Of a stretch of DNA of 64,000 nt, positions 50,776-60,486 are shown piece after piece. Made by a program: the position numbers and the translations under genes. This DNA is from Viridibacterium sp047600765 (GTDB taxonomy: Bacteria > Pseudomonadota > Gammaproteobacteria > Burkholderiales > Rhodocyclaceae): positions 372,001 to 436,000 of the forward strand of contig JASGKF010000002.1 in NCBI GenBank assembly GCA_047600765.1, given 5' to 3'. Numbering within the stretch: position 1 is the first letter of the stretch; the number at the start of each line of letters is the position of its first letter. The notes below the pieces were generated by a model. That model did no database searches and was not told the origin of the DNA. It saw only the letters and a program-made list of their open reading frames with translations.

Positions 50776-53006
50776 TGAACGCGCCACAGTCCTTCATCAA
50801 CGACATCAGTGGTCTCAACCCGGTGCCGGTGTGGGTGGTCAGCACGCCCACCTCGATAGAAGAAGTGCAGGAAGCGGTGAGCCGCACGGCGGTGCCGATT
50901 TCCATCGGTGGCGGGCACTTCAGCATGGGCGGGCAGACGGCCAGCCAGGGCAGCTTGCATCTCGACATGCGCCAGCTCAACAAGGTGTTGTTCTTCGCGC
51001 CGCAGGAGAAGATCCTGCGTGTGCAGGCCGGCATCCGCTGGTGCGACATCCAGAAGTTCATCGATCCGCACGGTCTGTCCGTGCAGATCATGCAGACCTA
51101 CGCCAACTTCACCGTGGGCGGTTCACTGTCGGTGAATGCACATGGGCGTTATGTCGGCCTCGGCCCGCTGATCCTGTCGGTGCGCAGCCTGCGCATGGTG
51201 CTGGCGGATGGCGAACTCGTCGATGCCAGCCCAACGCACAACGAGCACATCTTCCACGCCGTCATCGGTGGCTATGGCGCCATCGGCATCATCGTCGAAG
51301 CCGAGTTGCAGCTGGTCGACAATTGCCGTGTCGAGCGTCGCGTCAGCGAGATGCGTGTCGACCAGTACGCCGAATGGTTCGGTCGCAACGTGCGCAATGC
51401 GCCGGGCAGCGTCTTCCACCATGCCGATATCCATCCGCCGCATTTCGGTCGCGTGCGCGCCGTCACCTGGAGCGAGACCAAGCGCCCCGTCACGGTGCCA
51501 CATCGTTTGCAGCCCTATCGCCGCAGCAACCTGCTGATGCGCTACGCCCAGTGGGCCGTGGCAGCGACGCCGCTGGGCAAGTGGCGGCGCAAGCACCTGA
51601 TTGATCCGTCGGTTGCCGGCCGGCCGGTGCACTGGCGCAACTACGAAGCCGGCCATGACGTCGCCGTGCTGGAGCGCTATTCGCGCAAGCAGCAGACCTG
51701 GCTGCTGCAGGAGTACTTCGTGCCTGCACGTCGTCTCGATGAATTCGTGCCGAAGATGGCGGAAGTGCTGCAACGCTTCAAAGCCGATGTGCTCAACATC
51801 TCCATCCAGCACGCTGCTGCTGACAGTGGCTCGCTGATGGCCTGGGCACGGGGTGAAACTTTTGCGCTGGTGCTGTGCTACAAGCAGCCGGTCGTTTCCA
51901 GCGCACTGGCCGCGACCGCCGTGTGGACGCGCGAACTCATCGACGCCGTGCTGAGCGTGGGCGGTACTTACTACCTGCCGTATCAGCCGCACGCGACGCT
52001 GGAGCAGTTCCACCAGGCTTATCCGCGGGCGCGCGAACTGTTCGCACTCAAGCGTGATCTCGACCCCGACTACCGCCTGCGCAACCTGTTGTGGGACAAG
52101 TATTACGCGCCGGGTCTGCGCGGCGTGGTCGAGACACCGGAACCGTCGCCTTCGCTGTTCCGTCGCGTGTTTGCCGATGTCGGTACGCGCGATGATTTCT
52201 TCCGCTTCCTGCAGAACATCTTCCAGCTGTACCCGGAAGCGCGACTGCACACGCTGGTCCGCGATGCCTGCCGCGAGCATGAAGATGACGCGTCGATCTA
52301 TCGCAGCGTGCAGCAACGCCTGTCGCAGATCCGGCCCTTCCTTGCCGATCTGCGCTTCGCCTTGCCGGCCCTGCGCCAGCAGAAGACCGAAGTGCTCGCG
52401 CAGACCCTGCAGTTGCTGGGCGAGCGGCGCAACATCAGCGGCTATGTCGAGATCGGTACGACCGGGCGTTTCGTCAGCGCCCTGCGGCGCAAGATCCGTT
52501 TCCGTGGCGACATCCTGTTGCTGGCCGACGAGGCGCCGGGCAGCAAGGGCGCGGACATCATGGAGCGCGGGGGCTTTGCGAAGATCGGCCGTCATGCGCC
52601 GCTCGACGACTATGCGCCGATTCCGCCGGATCTCGTGCGCGACAACAGCGTCGACATGGTCAGCTGCTACCTCGGCCTCAACCGCATCAATCCGTCCGAC
52701 CTGTCGGCGTTCCTCGCGTCGGTTCACCGCGTGCTGCGGCCGGGTGGTCTGTTCGTGCTGCGCGAGCACGATGTGACGACGACGCAGCTCGATGACCTGG
52801 TGTCGCTGGCGCACACGGTGTCCAACCTTGGGCGCGGCGAAACCTGGGAACACAACCTCGACGAGCCGCGCCACTTCCGCGCCATCAGCGACTGGGTGCA
52901 GCGCCTCGATGCAGCGGGTTTCACCGATACCGGTGCGCGGCTGCGTCAGCAGCTCGATCCGACGCACAACGTGTTGATGGCATTCACCAAGCGCGGCCTG
53001 TCATGA
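50775..53006 (+). CDS. FAD-linked oxidoreductase fused to a methyltransferase-like domain
   Basis: 743 residues. The N-terminal half is a PCMH-type FAD-binding domain (PISIGGGHFSMGG, YANFTVGGSLSVNAHGRYVG, IGGYGAIGIIVEAEL), followed by an FAD-oxidase C-terminal region up to about 460 (ARELFALKRDLDPDYRLRN). The last 280 residues look like a class I methyltransferase: a weak glycine-rich loop (GYVEIGTTGRFVSAL) and DNSVDMVSCYLGLNRI, then VHRVLRPGGLFVLREHD. The glycine loop differs from standard SAM motifs, so activity is uncertain. The substrate is unknown. It overlaps the next gene by 4 bases. Confidence 0.85.
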   Translation: MNAPQSFINDISGLNPVPVWVVSTPTSIEEVQEAVSRTAVPISIGGGHFSMGGQTASQGSLHLDMRQLNKVLFFAPQEKILRVQAGIRWCDIQKFIDPHGLSVQIMQTYANFTVGGSLSVNAHGRYVGLGPLILSVRSLRMVLADGELVDASPTHNEHIFHAVIGGYGAIGIIVEAELQLVDNCRVERRVSEMRVDQYAEWFGRNVRNAPGSVFHHADIHPPHFGRVRAVTWSETKRPVTVPHRLQPYRRSNLLMRYAQWAVAATPLGKWRRKHLIDPSVAGRPVHWRNYEAGHDVAVLERYSRKQQTWLLQEYFVPARRLDEFVPKMAEVLQRFKADVLNISIQHAAADSGSLMAWARGETFALVLCYKQPVVSSALAATAVWTRELIDAVLSVGGTYYLPYQPHATLEQFHQAYPRARELFALKRDLDPDYRLRNLLWDKYYAPGLRGVVETPEPSPSLFRRVFADVGTRDDFFRFLQNIFQLYPEARLHTLVRDACREHEDDASIYRSVQQRLSQIRPFLADLRFALPALRQQKTEVLAQTLQLLGERRNISGYVEIGTTGRFVSALRRKIRFRGDILLLADEAPGSKGADIMERGGFAKIGRHAPLDDYAPIPPDLVRDNSVDMVSCYLGLNRINPSDLSAFLASVHRVLRPGGLFVLREHDVTTTQLDDLVSLAHTVSNLGRGETWEHNLDEPRHFRAISDWVQRLDAAGFTDTGARLRQQLDPTHNVLMAFTKRGLS

Positions 53007-54040
53007 GGTCGCTGTGGCGCATCCTGTGCCTGCTCTGCGCCGTGATGCTGGCGTCGGCCACTGCGGCGCCGCTGGCGCCGCCTGAGCATCGACGCGGGCT
53101 GGAGCAGACCTGGCTGAGTGTCCCCGAGTGGTACCTGGTGCACAGCCCGACCGAGTTCGCGACTTACCTAGCACAGGATGGCAAGCCCAGTGCCTTTCCA
53201 TGGATCGGGCACATAGGTCAGCTGTGGGGCAGCTACGCCGCCGCAACCCAGGCGCAGGTGGGTGATTCGCGCTCGGCGCCGAATCCCGGCTACCACGTGA
53301 TGGACCTCGTCACGGCCGGCAGCACCAGCGTCGAGTACAGCGTGCGCGCAGGCTACGAGCTCACCGCAGGCAGGCTCGCCGAACTGACACGTGGTGCGGC
53401 GCCGACAGCCGAAGAGAAGCTGGCAGCAAAGGTTGCGCAGGACTACGTTGACTTCATCCGCGCACGGCCCTGGTACGAATTCGATTTCTTCACGCAGCTG
53501 GCTGCCGTGTGGCGCGATACCGGCGCCTGGGGGCCAGACCTGTTGCGCAAATGGGAGCGCAAGTACGCCCTGACCACCGAGTACCTTGCCAAGGGGCTGT
53601 GTGCGCAGATCGTCCGCCTTGTGACACCTGCAAGTCGCGCAGCGAGCAAGCCGACCACGGCCATCGTGGTGGATCGCTGGCTCGATCGCATCGATGGTGC
53701 CTGGCCCGAAATGCAGCGTCTGCGCAGCTACCAGACCGGCGGGCAGTTGCTGTTGGTGCCGCGCCACGCTGCCTTCTCCGCGGTGTCGCTGGCCATTGCG
53801 CGCAGCGGTGCCAATTTTGTCGAGGTGGCGGGCAATGGGCAGGACGCACCCATCCTGCTGAGTGCGCTGGCGCCTGAAGATTGGCGCCCTGCTTCGGCGG
53901 GCGAATGGCTGAGGCAGCCTGTCATCACCAGACCGGGATCGGTGAGGGTGCTGATGGCGGTGCCGATCACGCGTCTGGCTCAGACATTGCGCGATCTCGA
54001 TGCATCAGGCGTTCGTCTCGAACACATTCACGATTACTGA
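53003..54040 (+). CDS. Secreted protein of unknown function
   Basis: 345 residues with a signal peptide (cleavage after ATA, near residue 21). No domain is recognised. Aromatic-rich segments near the N-terminus (LEQTWLSVPEWYLVHSPTEF, FPWIGHIGQLWGSYAA) may be conserved in its family. The gene overlaps the oxidoreductase gene by 4 bases (ATGA), so translation is coupled. A fatty-acid isomerase gene follows. The context suggests a role with oxidised or modified lipids, but this is a guess. Confidence 0.8.
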   Translation: MRSLWRILCLLCAVMLASATAAPLAPPEHRRGLEQTWLSVPEWYLVHSPTEFATYLAQDGKPSAFPWIGHIGQLWGSYAAATQAQVGDSRSAPNPGYHVMDLVTAGSTSVEYSVRAGYELTAGRLAELTRGAAPTAEEKLAAKVAQDYVDFIRARPWYEFDFFTQLAAVWRDTGAWGPDLLRKWERKYALTTEYLAKGLCAQIVRLVTPASRAASKPTTAIVVDRWLDRIDGAWPEMQRLRSYQTGGQLLLVPRHAAFSAVSLAIARSGANFVEVAGNGQDAPILLSALAPEDWRPASAGEWLRQPVITRPGSVRVLMAVPITRLAQTLRDLDASGVRLEHIHDY

Positions 54041-54126
54041 CCCACGCGATCCGGCCTCGCCTGACATCGTTTCCATTGCATTCCTGTGCGATGCTTTGTG
54101 GGTCGTTCTCAATGCGGAGCATGCGC

Positions 54127-56505
54127 ATGCGCAAGGTCTGGTTGCTTGTCTGTTTCATTTTTCTGGCCGGTTGCGCCGCCGGCCTGGTGCGCGAAGACCT
54201 GCAGGCCCTGTTCGGCCCATCTGACCCGAAGCGTTTCGACACGCCGATGCCGGTGACGGGCGATCTGCTCTATCACCGCGATGTGCAGCCCATCCTCGAC
54301 CAGCGCTGCGTGGTGTGCCATGCCTGCAACGATGCGCCGTGCCAGCTCAAGCTGACGTCGTGGGATGGCTTGGTGCGCGGCGCCAGCAAGGAGCCGGTGT
54401 ACAACGGCGCGCGCTTGCTGGAGGCCGTGCCTTCGCGCCTCTATATCGATGCGCAGAAGCCTTCCGAGTGGCGCAGCAAGGGCTTCTTTCCCGTGCTCAA
54501 CGAGCACCGAAGTGCGCCGGCGGCCGAGCTGCAGGTCGCGACGCTGGCGCGCATGCTGGACATGAAGGGACGTCATCCGCTGCCCGTGGATGCTCCGGTG
54601 CCGGACAGTCTCGATCTGTCGATGGATCGCGAGCAGGTTTGTCCCGCGCCCGAAGAGGTCAAGTCCTACGAACAGAAGAATCCGCTGTGGGGCATGCCTT
54701 TCGGTTTGCCGGCGATGAGCTCGGCGGAGGAGTACACGATCCGTCGCTGGCTGGCGCAGGGCGCGCCGTATGAGGGCGCGCCAACGCTGCCTGCCGAGAC
54801 GCAGCAGAAGCTGGCGAAATGGGAGAACTACTTCAACGGTGACAGCCTGCGCGAGCAACTGGTGAGCCGTTACATGTACGAACACCTGTTCCTGGCGCAC
54901 CTCTATTTCGATGACGAGTTGGCGGTCAGCGGGCCGGCAGGCAAGCCCCGCCGATTCTTCCGCATGGTGCGTTCGACCACGCCGCCCGGGCAGCCTGTGC
55001 AGGAGATTGCGACCCGGCGGCCGTTCGATGATCCGGGCGTGAAGCGGCCCTGGTATCGCCTTGTGCCGGTGGTCGAGTCCATCTCGAACAAGTCGCACAT
55101 GCCCTATGCGCTGGGCGAGGCACGCATGAAACGCTGGAACGAGCTGTTCTACGGCAGCAGTGTCTATCGCGTCGAATCGCTGCCGCCCTACACGCCGGAG
55201 ACGGCTTCCAATCCGTTCCAGACCTTCCACGAGCTGCCGCTCAAGGCGCGCTACCAGTTCATGCTCGACGAGGCGCAGTTCACCATCATGGGCTTCATCA
55301 AGGGGCCGGTGTGCCGCGGGCAGACGGCGCTCAACGTGATCAACGATCACTTCTGGGTGTTCTTCTTCAACCCTGACACCTTGGGCGATGACGACATCGG
55401 CTTCCTCAAGCGCGAAAGCCGCAACCTGGGGCTGCCGGCCGAGCAGGGCAGCGACAGCCTGGTGCTGACGCCCTGGCTGAAGTACGCCTACAACGAGCGC
55501 CTCTACCTGCTGGGCAAGTCGGCTGCGCTCGAGAAGGCTTATGCGCCGCCCGCACCGGGGCCCCATCTGGCGCAGTTCTGGGACGGTGACGGGCGCAACC
55601 CGAATGCTTCGCTGACCATCTATCGCCACTTCGACAGTGCGACCGTGCTCAAGGGCACGGTGGGCGAGACGCCGAAGACAGCCTGGGTGTTCGGCTACCC
55701 CTTGCTGGAACGCGTGCACTACCTGCTGGTGGCGGGTTACGACGTCTATGGCAACGTCGGCCACCAGGTGAATACGCGGCTGTACATGGACTTCATGCGC
55801 ATGGAGGGGGAGTTCAACTTCCTCACCTTCCTGCCCAAGGCCAGCCGTATGGCTGCGCGGGACGACTGGTATCGCGGTGCAGACAACGACATCAAGGACC
55901 TGGTCTACGGCAAATATGCACGCTTCGACGCCGAGACGGCCGTGCCGTTCAAGGGCGGCGAAAGGCCCGAGCAGGAGCTGATGGGCATGCTGGCGCGCAA
56001 GCTGCAGGCCGTGTCGCCGACCGATCAGGCTCTCAGTGGCGTGCGCGATCTGGGCCTGCGCCGCGAGCTGGAGACGCTGGCGCGCGTGCAGGGGGTGGCC
56101 CTGGGCTGGATGCCTGAAAGCGCCTTCCTGCGTGTCGAGCGCGGCGGCCAGCCTGTCGAGAGCATCAGTCTGCTGCGCAACACCGGGCGCGCCAATCCGA
56201 CGCGTCTGTTGCGCGAAGAGAAGACCTTGCTGCCGGCGGAGAACTCGCTGGACGTGTTGCGGGGTTACGTGGGGGCGTATCCGAATGCCTTCTTCCGCGT
56301 GGAGGTGTCTGATCTCCCCGCGTTCCGCACAGCGGTGGCCGGGCTGCGCAACGAAGCGGACTATCAGGCGCTCGTCAGCCGTTTCGGCGTACGCCGCACC
56401 AGCAACGGCTTCTGGGCTTTCGCCGACGCCTTGCACGCCGATGCCTTGCGTCGCGAACCCGTTGATGGCGGGCTGTTCGACTTCAACCGGCTGGAGAATC
56501 GTTGA
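54127..56505 (+). CDS. cti: Fatty acid cis/trans isomerase
   Basis: 792 residues from the ATG at 54127, chosen because GGAG lies 7 bases before it (ATGs at 54112 and 54121 are alternatives). A signal sequence with a lipobox-like FLAGC precedes the cytochrome-type haem motif CVVCH (in QRCVVCHACNDAPCQ), both known features of Cti. The long C-terminal part has the family's typical stretches, such as RPWYRLVPVVESISNKSHMP and PVCRGQTALNVINDHFWVFF. Cti turns cis- into trans-unsaturated fatty acids in membrane phospholipids as a fast stress response. It is the last gene of the DUF805-oxidoreductase operon or close to it. Confidence 0.93.
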   Translation: MRKVWLLVCFIFLAGCAAGLVREDLQALFGPSDPKRFDTPMPVTGDLLYHRDVQPILDQRCVVCHACNDAPCQLKLTSWDGLVRGASKEPVYNGARLLEAVPSRLYIDAQKPSEWRSKGFFPVLNEHRSAPAAELQVATLARMLDMKGRHPLPVDAPVPDSLDLSMDREQVCPAPEEVKSYEQKNPLWGMPFGLPAMSSAEEYTIRRWLAQGAPYEGAPTLPAETQQKLAKWENYFNGDSLREQLVSRYMYEHLFLAHLYFDDELAVSGPAGKPRRFFRMVRSTTPPGQPVQEIATRRPFDDPGVKRPWYRLVPVVESISNKSHMPYALGEARMKRWNELFYGSSVYRVESLPPYTPETASNPFQTFHELPLKARYQFMLDEAQFTIMGFIKGPVCRGQTALNVINDHFWVFFFNPDTLGDDDIGFLKRESRNLGLPAEQGSDSLVLTPWLKYAYNERLYLLGKSAALEKAYAPPAPGPHLAQFWDGDGRNPNASLTIYRHFDSATVLKGTVGETPKTAWVFGYPLLERVHYLLVAGYDVYGNVGHQVNTRLYMDFMRMEGEFNFLTFLPKASRMAARDDWYRGADNDIKDLVYGKYARFDAETAVPFKGGERPEQELMGMLARKLQAVSPTDQALSGVRDLGLRRELETLARVQGVALGWMPESAFLRVERGGQPVESISLLRNTGRANPTRLLREEKTLLPAENSLDVLRGYVGAYPNAFFRVEVSDLPAFRTAVAGLRNEADYQALVSRFGVRRTSNGFWAFADALHADALRREPVDGGLFDFNRLENR

Positions 56506-56586
56506 GCAGACGGTGCAGGGATGCTGCTTTGCGCAAGGGGGCGGCGGTACAATCCCGCCTCTGATTTTTCTGCGGGATGACGTGCC

Positions 56587-57729
56587 ATGAGCCGCCCGAA
56601 TAACGACACGCTGCTGCGCGCCCTGCTGGGCGAACCGACCGATTACACGCCCGTCTGGCTGATGCGCCAGGCAGGCCGTTACCTGCCGGAATACCGCGAA
56701 ACCCGCGCCCGTGCTGGCAGCTTCCTCGATCTCTGCAAGAGCCAGTCCTTCGCCGTCGAGGTGACCCTGCAGCCGCTGGCGCGCTTCCCGCTGGACGCCG
56801 CGATCCTGTTCTCCGACATCCTCACGGTGCCGGATGCAATGGGGCTGGGCTTGTACTTCGCCGAAGGAGAGGGCCCGCGTTTCGAGCGTCCGCTGCGCTC
56901 GGCTGAGGCGATTCGCGCGCTGCAGGTGCCGCCCATGGAGTCGCTGCAGTACGTGTTCGATGCCGTCAGCGGCATCCGCAAGGCGCTGCACAACAGCGTG
57001 CCCCTCATCGGCTTCTCGGGCAGCCCTTTCACGCTGGCCTGCTACATGATCGAAGGCGGTGGCTCGGACGACTTCCGCAACGTGAAGGCGCTGATGTACA
57101 GCCAGCCCGAGCTGCTGCATCACATTCTCGACATCAATGCGCGAACCGTCATTGACTACCTCAACACCCAGGTCGAACAGGGCGCGCAGGCCCTGATGGT
57201 GTTCGACACCTGGGGTGGCGCGCTGTCCACGCCGGCTTACCGCGAGTTTTCACTGCGCTACCTGCAGCAGATTGTTGACGGCGTGAAGCGAACGTACGAC
57301 GGCGAGATGGTGCCCCTCGTGCTGTTCACCAAGGGTGGCGGTCAATGGATCGATGACATCGCCCGCACGGGCTGCGACGCAGTGGGGCTGGACTGGACGA
57401 CCGACATTTCACTGGCGCGTGCCCGTGTCGGCCACCTCGTGGCCCTGCAAGGCAACCTGGATCCCGGCGCCTTGATGGGTAGCCCGGAAGGCGTGGCGCG
57501 TGAGGCAAAGCGGGTTCTCGATGATTTCGGCCCGCACCACGGCCACGTGTTCAATCTTGGCCACGGCATCTCCCAATACACCCCGCACGACAATGTGCGC
57601 GTACTGGTGTCGACCGTGCATGAACACAGCCGGGCGATGCGTGCAGCCGAGTCTTTTTCGCATCAGGAGCCGCCGTCGCTGGACGGAGACGAACCCCCGG
57701 ACGACGAGAGCCTGATCGTCCGGATCTGA
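56587..57729 (+). CDS. hemE: Uroporphyrinogen decarboxylase
   Basis: 380 residues. It removes four carboxyl groups from uroporphyrinogen III in haem synthesis. The N-terminal signature RQAGRYLPEYRE and the later GFSGSPFTLACYMIEGGGS are clear, as is GNLDPGALM. It is about 25 residues longer than usual because of an acidic C-terminal tail (DGDEPPDDESLIVRI) with no known role. It lies upstream of priA on the same strand with a 566-base gap between them; this hemE-priA proximity is common in betaproteobacteria near the replication origin. Confidence 0.97.
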   Translation: MSRPNNDTLLRALLGEPTDYTPVWLMRQAGRYLPEYRETRARAGSFLDLCKSQSFAVEVTLQPLARFPLDAAILFSDILTVPDAMGLGLYFAEGEGPRFERPLRSAEAIRALQVPPMESLQYVFDAVSGIRKALHNSVPLIGFSGSPFTLACYMIEGGGSDDFRNVKALMYSQPELLHHILDINARTVIDYLNTQVEQGAQALMVFDTWGGALSTPAYREFSLRYLQQIVDGVKRTYDGEMVPLVLFTKGGGQWIDDIARTGCDAVGLDWTTDISLARARVGHLVALQGNLDPGALMGSPEGVAREAKRVLDDFGPHHGHVFNLGHGISQYTPHDNVRVLVSTVHEHSRAMRAAESFSHQEPPSLDGDEPPDDESLIVRI

Positions 57730-58295
57730 GGCCTGCCTGCGGAGGCCGGTGCGTGAAGGATGTCACGGCATGGCAGGGCGAAAAGCAGCACCTGTACCGC
57801 CTGAAATAACATGACAAATTGATGACGCTGGCCGGTAGGCCCTCGGCGGGCTGCTGACTTATGCACACTTCGCAGATCGCCTGAGTGAAGATTTGTCAAC
57901 AGCCGGGCGCGCTGCCGGGTTTTGGCGTAAGGCATTGATTATTAATAATATTTCACGTCTTTTGTCGGCCTAGCACGAAATTCGAGGCTTGTGCAAGACG
58001 CTGTATCAATTCTCGCAATTCCTGTTTTCCCACATTTTTATCCACAGGCTCTGTGGAAAACGGAAATTGCAGCAATGTGGCAAGCGCTTGGGTCTTCAAC
58101 TTCATTTTCTTTGTCAGAAAGTGGCGCCAGGTTAATGAAACAAAAGGATTTTATTGTGCGCTGCATGACACGAGCGGGAGTTTCAGTGCGACACCTGCCG
58201 TTTTGCTGCAAAGCACACATTTCGGCGACCCTGCCAGGCCCTGGCAATCGGGCGCTTGCGCCCACGGCAGAGCGCCATTCCTGAGAGCGGACGGG
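57730..58295. other. AT-rich intergenic region with DnaA boxes (possible origin or DnaA-regulated site)
   Basis: No gene is visible in these 566 bases. There are three DnaA-box matches: TTATGCACA (57859-57867), the perfect consensus TTATCCACA (58038-58046), and TTTTCCACA on the minus strand (58052-58060). The last two are inverted and 5 bases apart. An AT-rich stretch (TTGATTATTAATAATATTTC, about 57936-57955) lies between the first box and the pair. The region is less GC-rich than the flanking genes. The same inverted pair can form a small hairpin (TCCACAG/CTGTGGA), an alternative reading. Confidence 0.55.
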
Positions 58296-60486
58296 ATGAG
58301 CACCGCACGCATCGTCCGGATTGCCTTGCCACTGCCCAAGCCGCGGCTGTTCGATTACCTCTGCGAACAGGGTGAAGGCCTGAGCGTCGGCCTCTGTGCA
58401 AGGGTGCCTTTCGGCCCCGGCGAGAAAACGGGTGTGATCGTCGCCCTGGATCCGGCCGATGCCCCGGCGCGCGACAAGCTGCGTCCGGTGCGCGAAGTGC
58501 TGCGCGAGCTGCCGCCGCTGCCTGCAAGCTGGCTGGCGCTGGCCGAGTTTGCCGCGCGCTACTACCAGCATCCGCTGGGCGAAGTGATTTCCACCGCCTT
58601 GCCACCCGGCATCCGCCGCGCCGTGCGCCTGCCGCGTGAGGACGATCCGGTGCTGGCGGCCACCGCAGCCGGGCGTACCGCGTTGGCCGCAAGCAAGCGC
58701 CTGACGCGTGCGCTGGCCGCGGTGAGCCTGGTGGCGAGCGCCGGGCCGATGCGTCGCGGGGCCATGCTGACACAGCTGGGTGGTTTGCCCGGTGCAGCGA
58801 GTGAAGGGCTGCGCGATGCGCGCAACAAGGGCTGGCTTGAAGTCGTGGCGGCTGCCAGCGACATCACGGCTTTCGATGTGATGGCGCTCAACAGCGAGCA
58901 GGCCGAAGCGGTGGCGGCCGTCGAAGCGGAGCTTGGGCGCTTTGCAAGCTTCCTGCTGTTTGGCATCACCGGCAGTGGCAAGACCGAGGTGTACCTGCAG
59001 CTGATCGCGAAGACGCTTGCACGCGGCCAATCGGCGTTGATGCTGGTGCCGGAAATCGGCCTCACGCCACAGTTGCTGGAGCGCGTCGCGGGGCGCTTCC
59101 CCGGTGCGCGCATCGTCGCCCTGCACAGCGGGTTGGCCGACGGTGCGCGCTCACGTGGTTTCGTGCAGGCCCTGCAGGGCGAGGTGGACATCGTGCTGGG
59201 TACGCGTCTGTCGGTGTTCGTGCCGCTGGCGCGACTGGGGCTTATCGTCGTGGACGAAGAGCACGATGCGTCCTTCAAGCAGCAGGACGGCTTGCGCTAT
59301 TCCGCACGCGATCTGGCCGTGTGGCGCGCTCGTAACGAGGGCCTGCCCGTCGTGTTGGGCTCGGCCACGCCGTCGCTGGAGACCTGGCTGCACGCCGATG
59401 CTGGCCGTTACACGCGGCTCACCTTGGCACGCCGCGCGGTGGCCGAGGCGCCGCCGGATACGCGCATCGTCGACACGCGCCGCATCAAGCTCGATCAGGG
59501 CTTGTCACCGCGCCTCGTGGCGGCCATCACCGTGCGCCTGGAGCGTGGCGAGCAAAGCCTCATCTTCCTCAACCGTCGTGGCTATGCACCCGTGGTGGCC
59601 TGCCCGTCGTGCGACTGGATCAGCGCCTGCGAACATTGTTCGGCCAACATGGTGTTCCACCAGGCTGACGGTGTATTGCGCTGCCATCACTGCGGCGCCG
59701 AATCGCGCGTGCCGCGCAGCTGTCCCACCTGCGGCAGCCATGATGTGCATGCTTTCGGACGTGGCACGCAGCGGCTCGAAGAACGCATCGGCGAATACTT
59801 CCCGGCAGCGCGCATCCTGCGCGTCGACCGCGATGCCATCAAGACACCGGCGCAGTGGGAGGCCGTACGCGACCAGATTGCGGCGGGCGAGGTTGAACAT
59901 CCTCGTTGGCACGCAGATGCTGGCCAAGGGACACGATTTTCCGCGTCTCACGCTGGTCGGCATCGTCGGTGCGGATGCCTCGCTGTATTCATCCGACTAC
60001 CGGGCGCCAGAGCGTCTGTTCCAGCAACTGATGCAGGTGGCGGGGCGTGCAGGGCGCGCAGAGCTGCCGGGCGAGGTGCTGGTCCAGACTGGTTTTGCCG
60101 AGCACCCGCTGTTCCTCAAACTGGTCGGGCAGGATTTCCCGGGCTTCGCGGCCATGCAGCTGGCGGAGCGGCGGCAGGCGGGTTTTCCGCCCTACAGCTT
60201 TCATGCTGTGCTGCGTGCCGAGGCGGATGCGCTGGAGCAGGCCATGGGCTTTCTCGCGCAAGCCCGCGAGCTGGCAACCGCCATGAACGCGCCGGTGCGC
60301 CTGTTCGACCCGGTGCCCATGCGGCTGGTGCGGCGTGCGCGGCTGGAGCGAGCGCAGTTGCTGGTGGAGGCTGACTCACGCCCGGCTTTGCAGGGCATGT
60401 TGAGCAGCTGGTCGTTGGCCCTGCATGACATGCGCGTGCCGCGCGGCGTGCGCTGGCATCTCGACGTTGACCCTGCTGACCTGTAG
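58296..60486 (+). pseudogene. priA: Primosomal protein N' (PriA helicase), interrupted by one frameshift
   Basis: The start is the ATG at 58296. The first frame has the 3'-binding domain, Walker A (FGITGSGKTEVYLQL), DEEH-box (VVDEEHDASFKQQ) and the zinc-binding cysteines (CPSCDWISACEHC, CHHCGAE, CPTCGS). At about 59895 the sequence moves to the +1 frame: GAG GTT G AAC ATC. Removing that G gives Glu-Val-Asn-Ile-Leu-Val-Gly-Thr-Gln and restores helicase motifs V and VI (LVGTQMLAKGHDFPRLTLVG, QVAGRAGRAELPGEVLVQTG). The corrected protein would be 729 residues, normal for PriA. PriA restarts stalled replication forks and its loss is very harmful, so a sequencing error is likely. Confidence 0.9.

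Noticed and set aside
54109..57123. A 1,004-codon open frame on the minus strand
   Set aside because: It lies opposite cti and hemE, both with clear motifs. The long frame is a by-product of GC-rich codon use, and its translation has the Arg/His/Gln-rich composition of a shadow.
58041..58057. TCCACAG/CTGTGGA hairpin as the hemE terminator
   Set aside because: It lies more than 300 bases after hemE and no T-run follows. The same bases form two inverted DnaA boxes, a better explanation.
59880..59905. Programmed ribosomal frameshift in priA
   Set aside because: No slippery sequence, stop codon or stimulating structure at the shift, and no precedent for PriA. An extra base is simpler.
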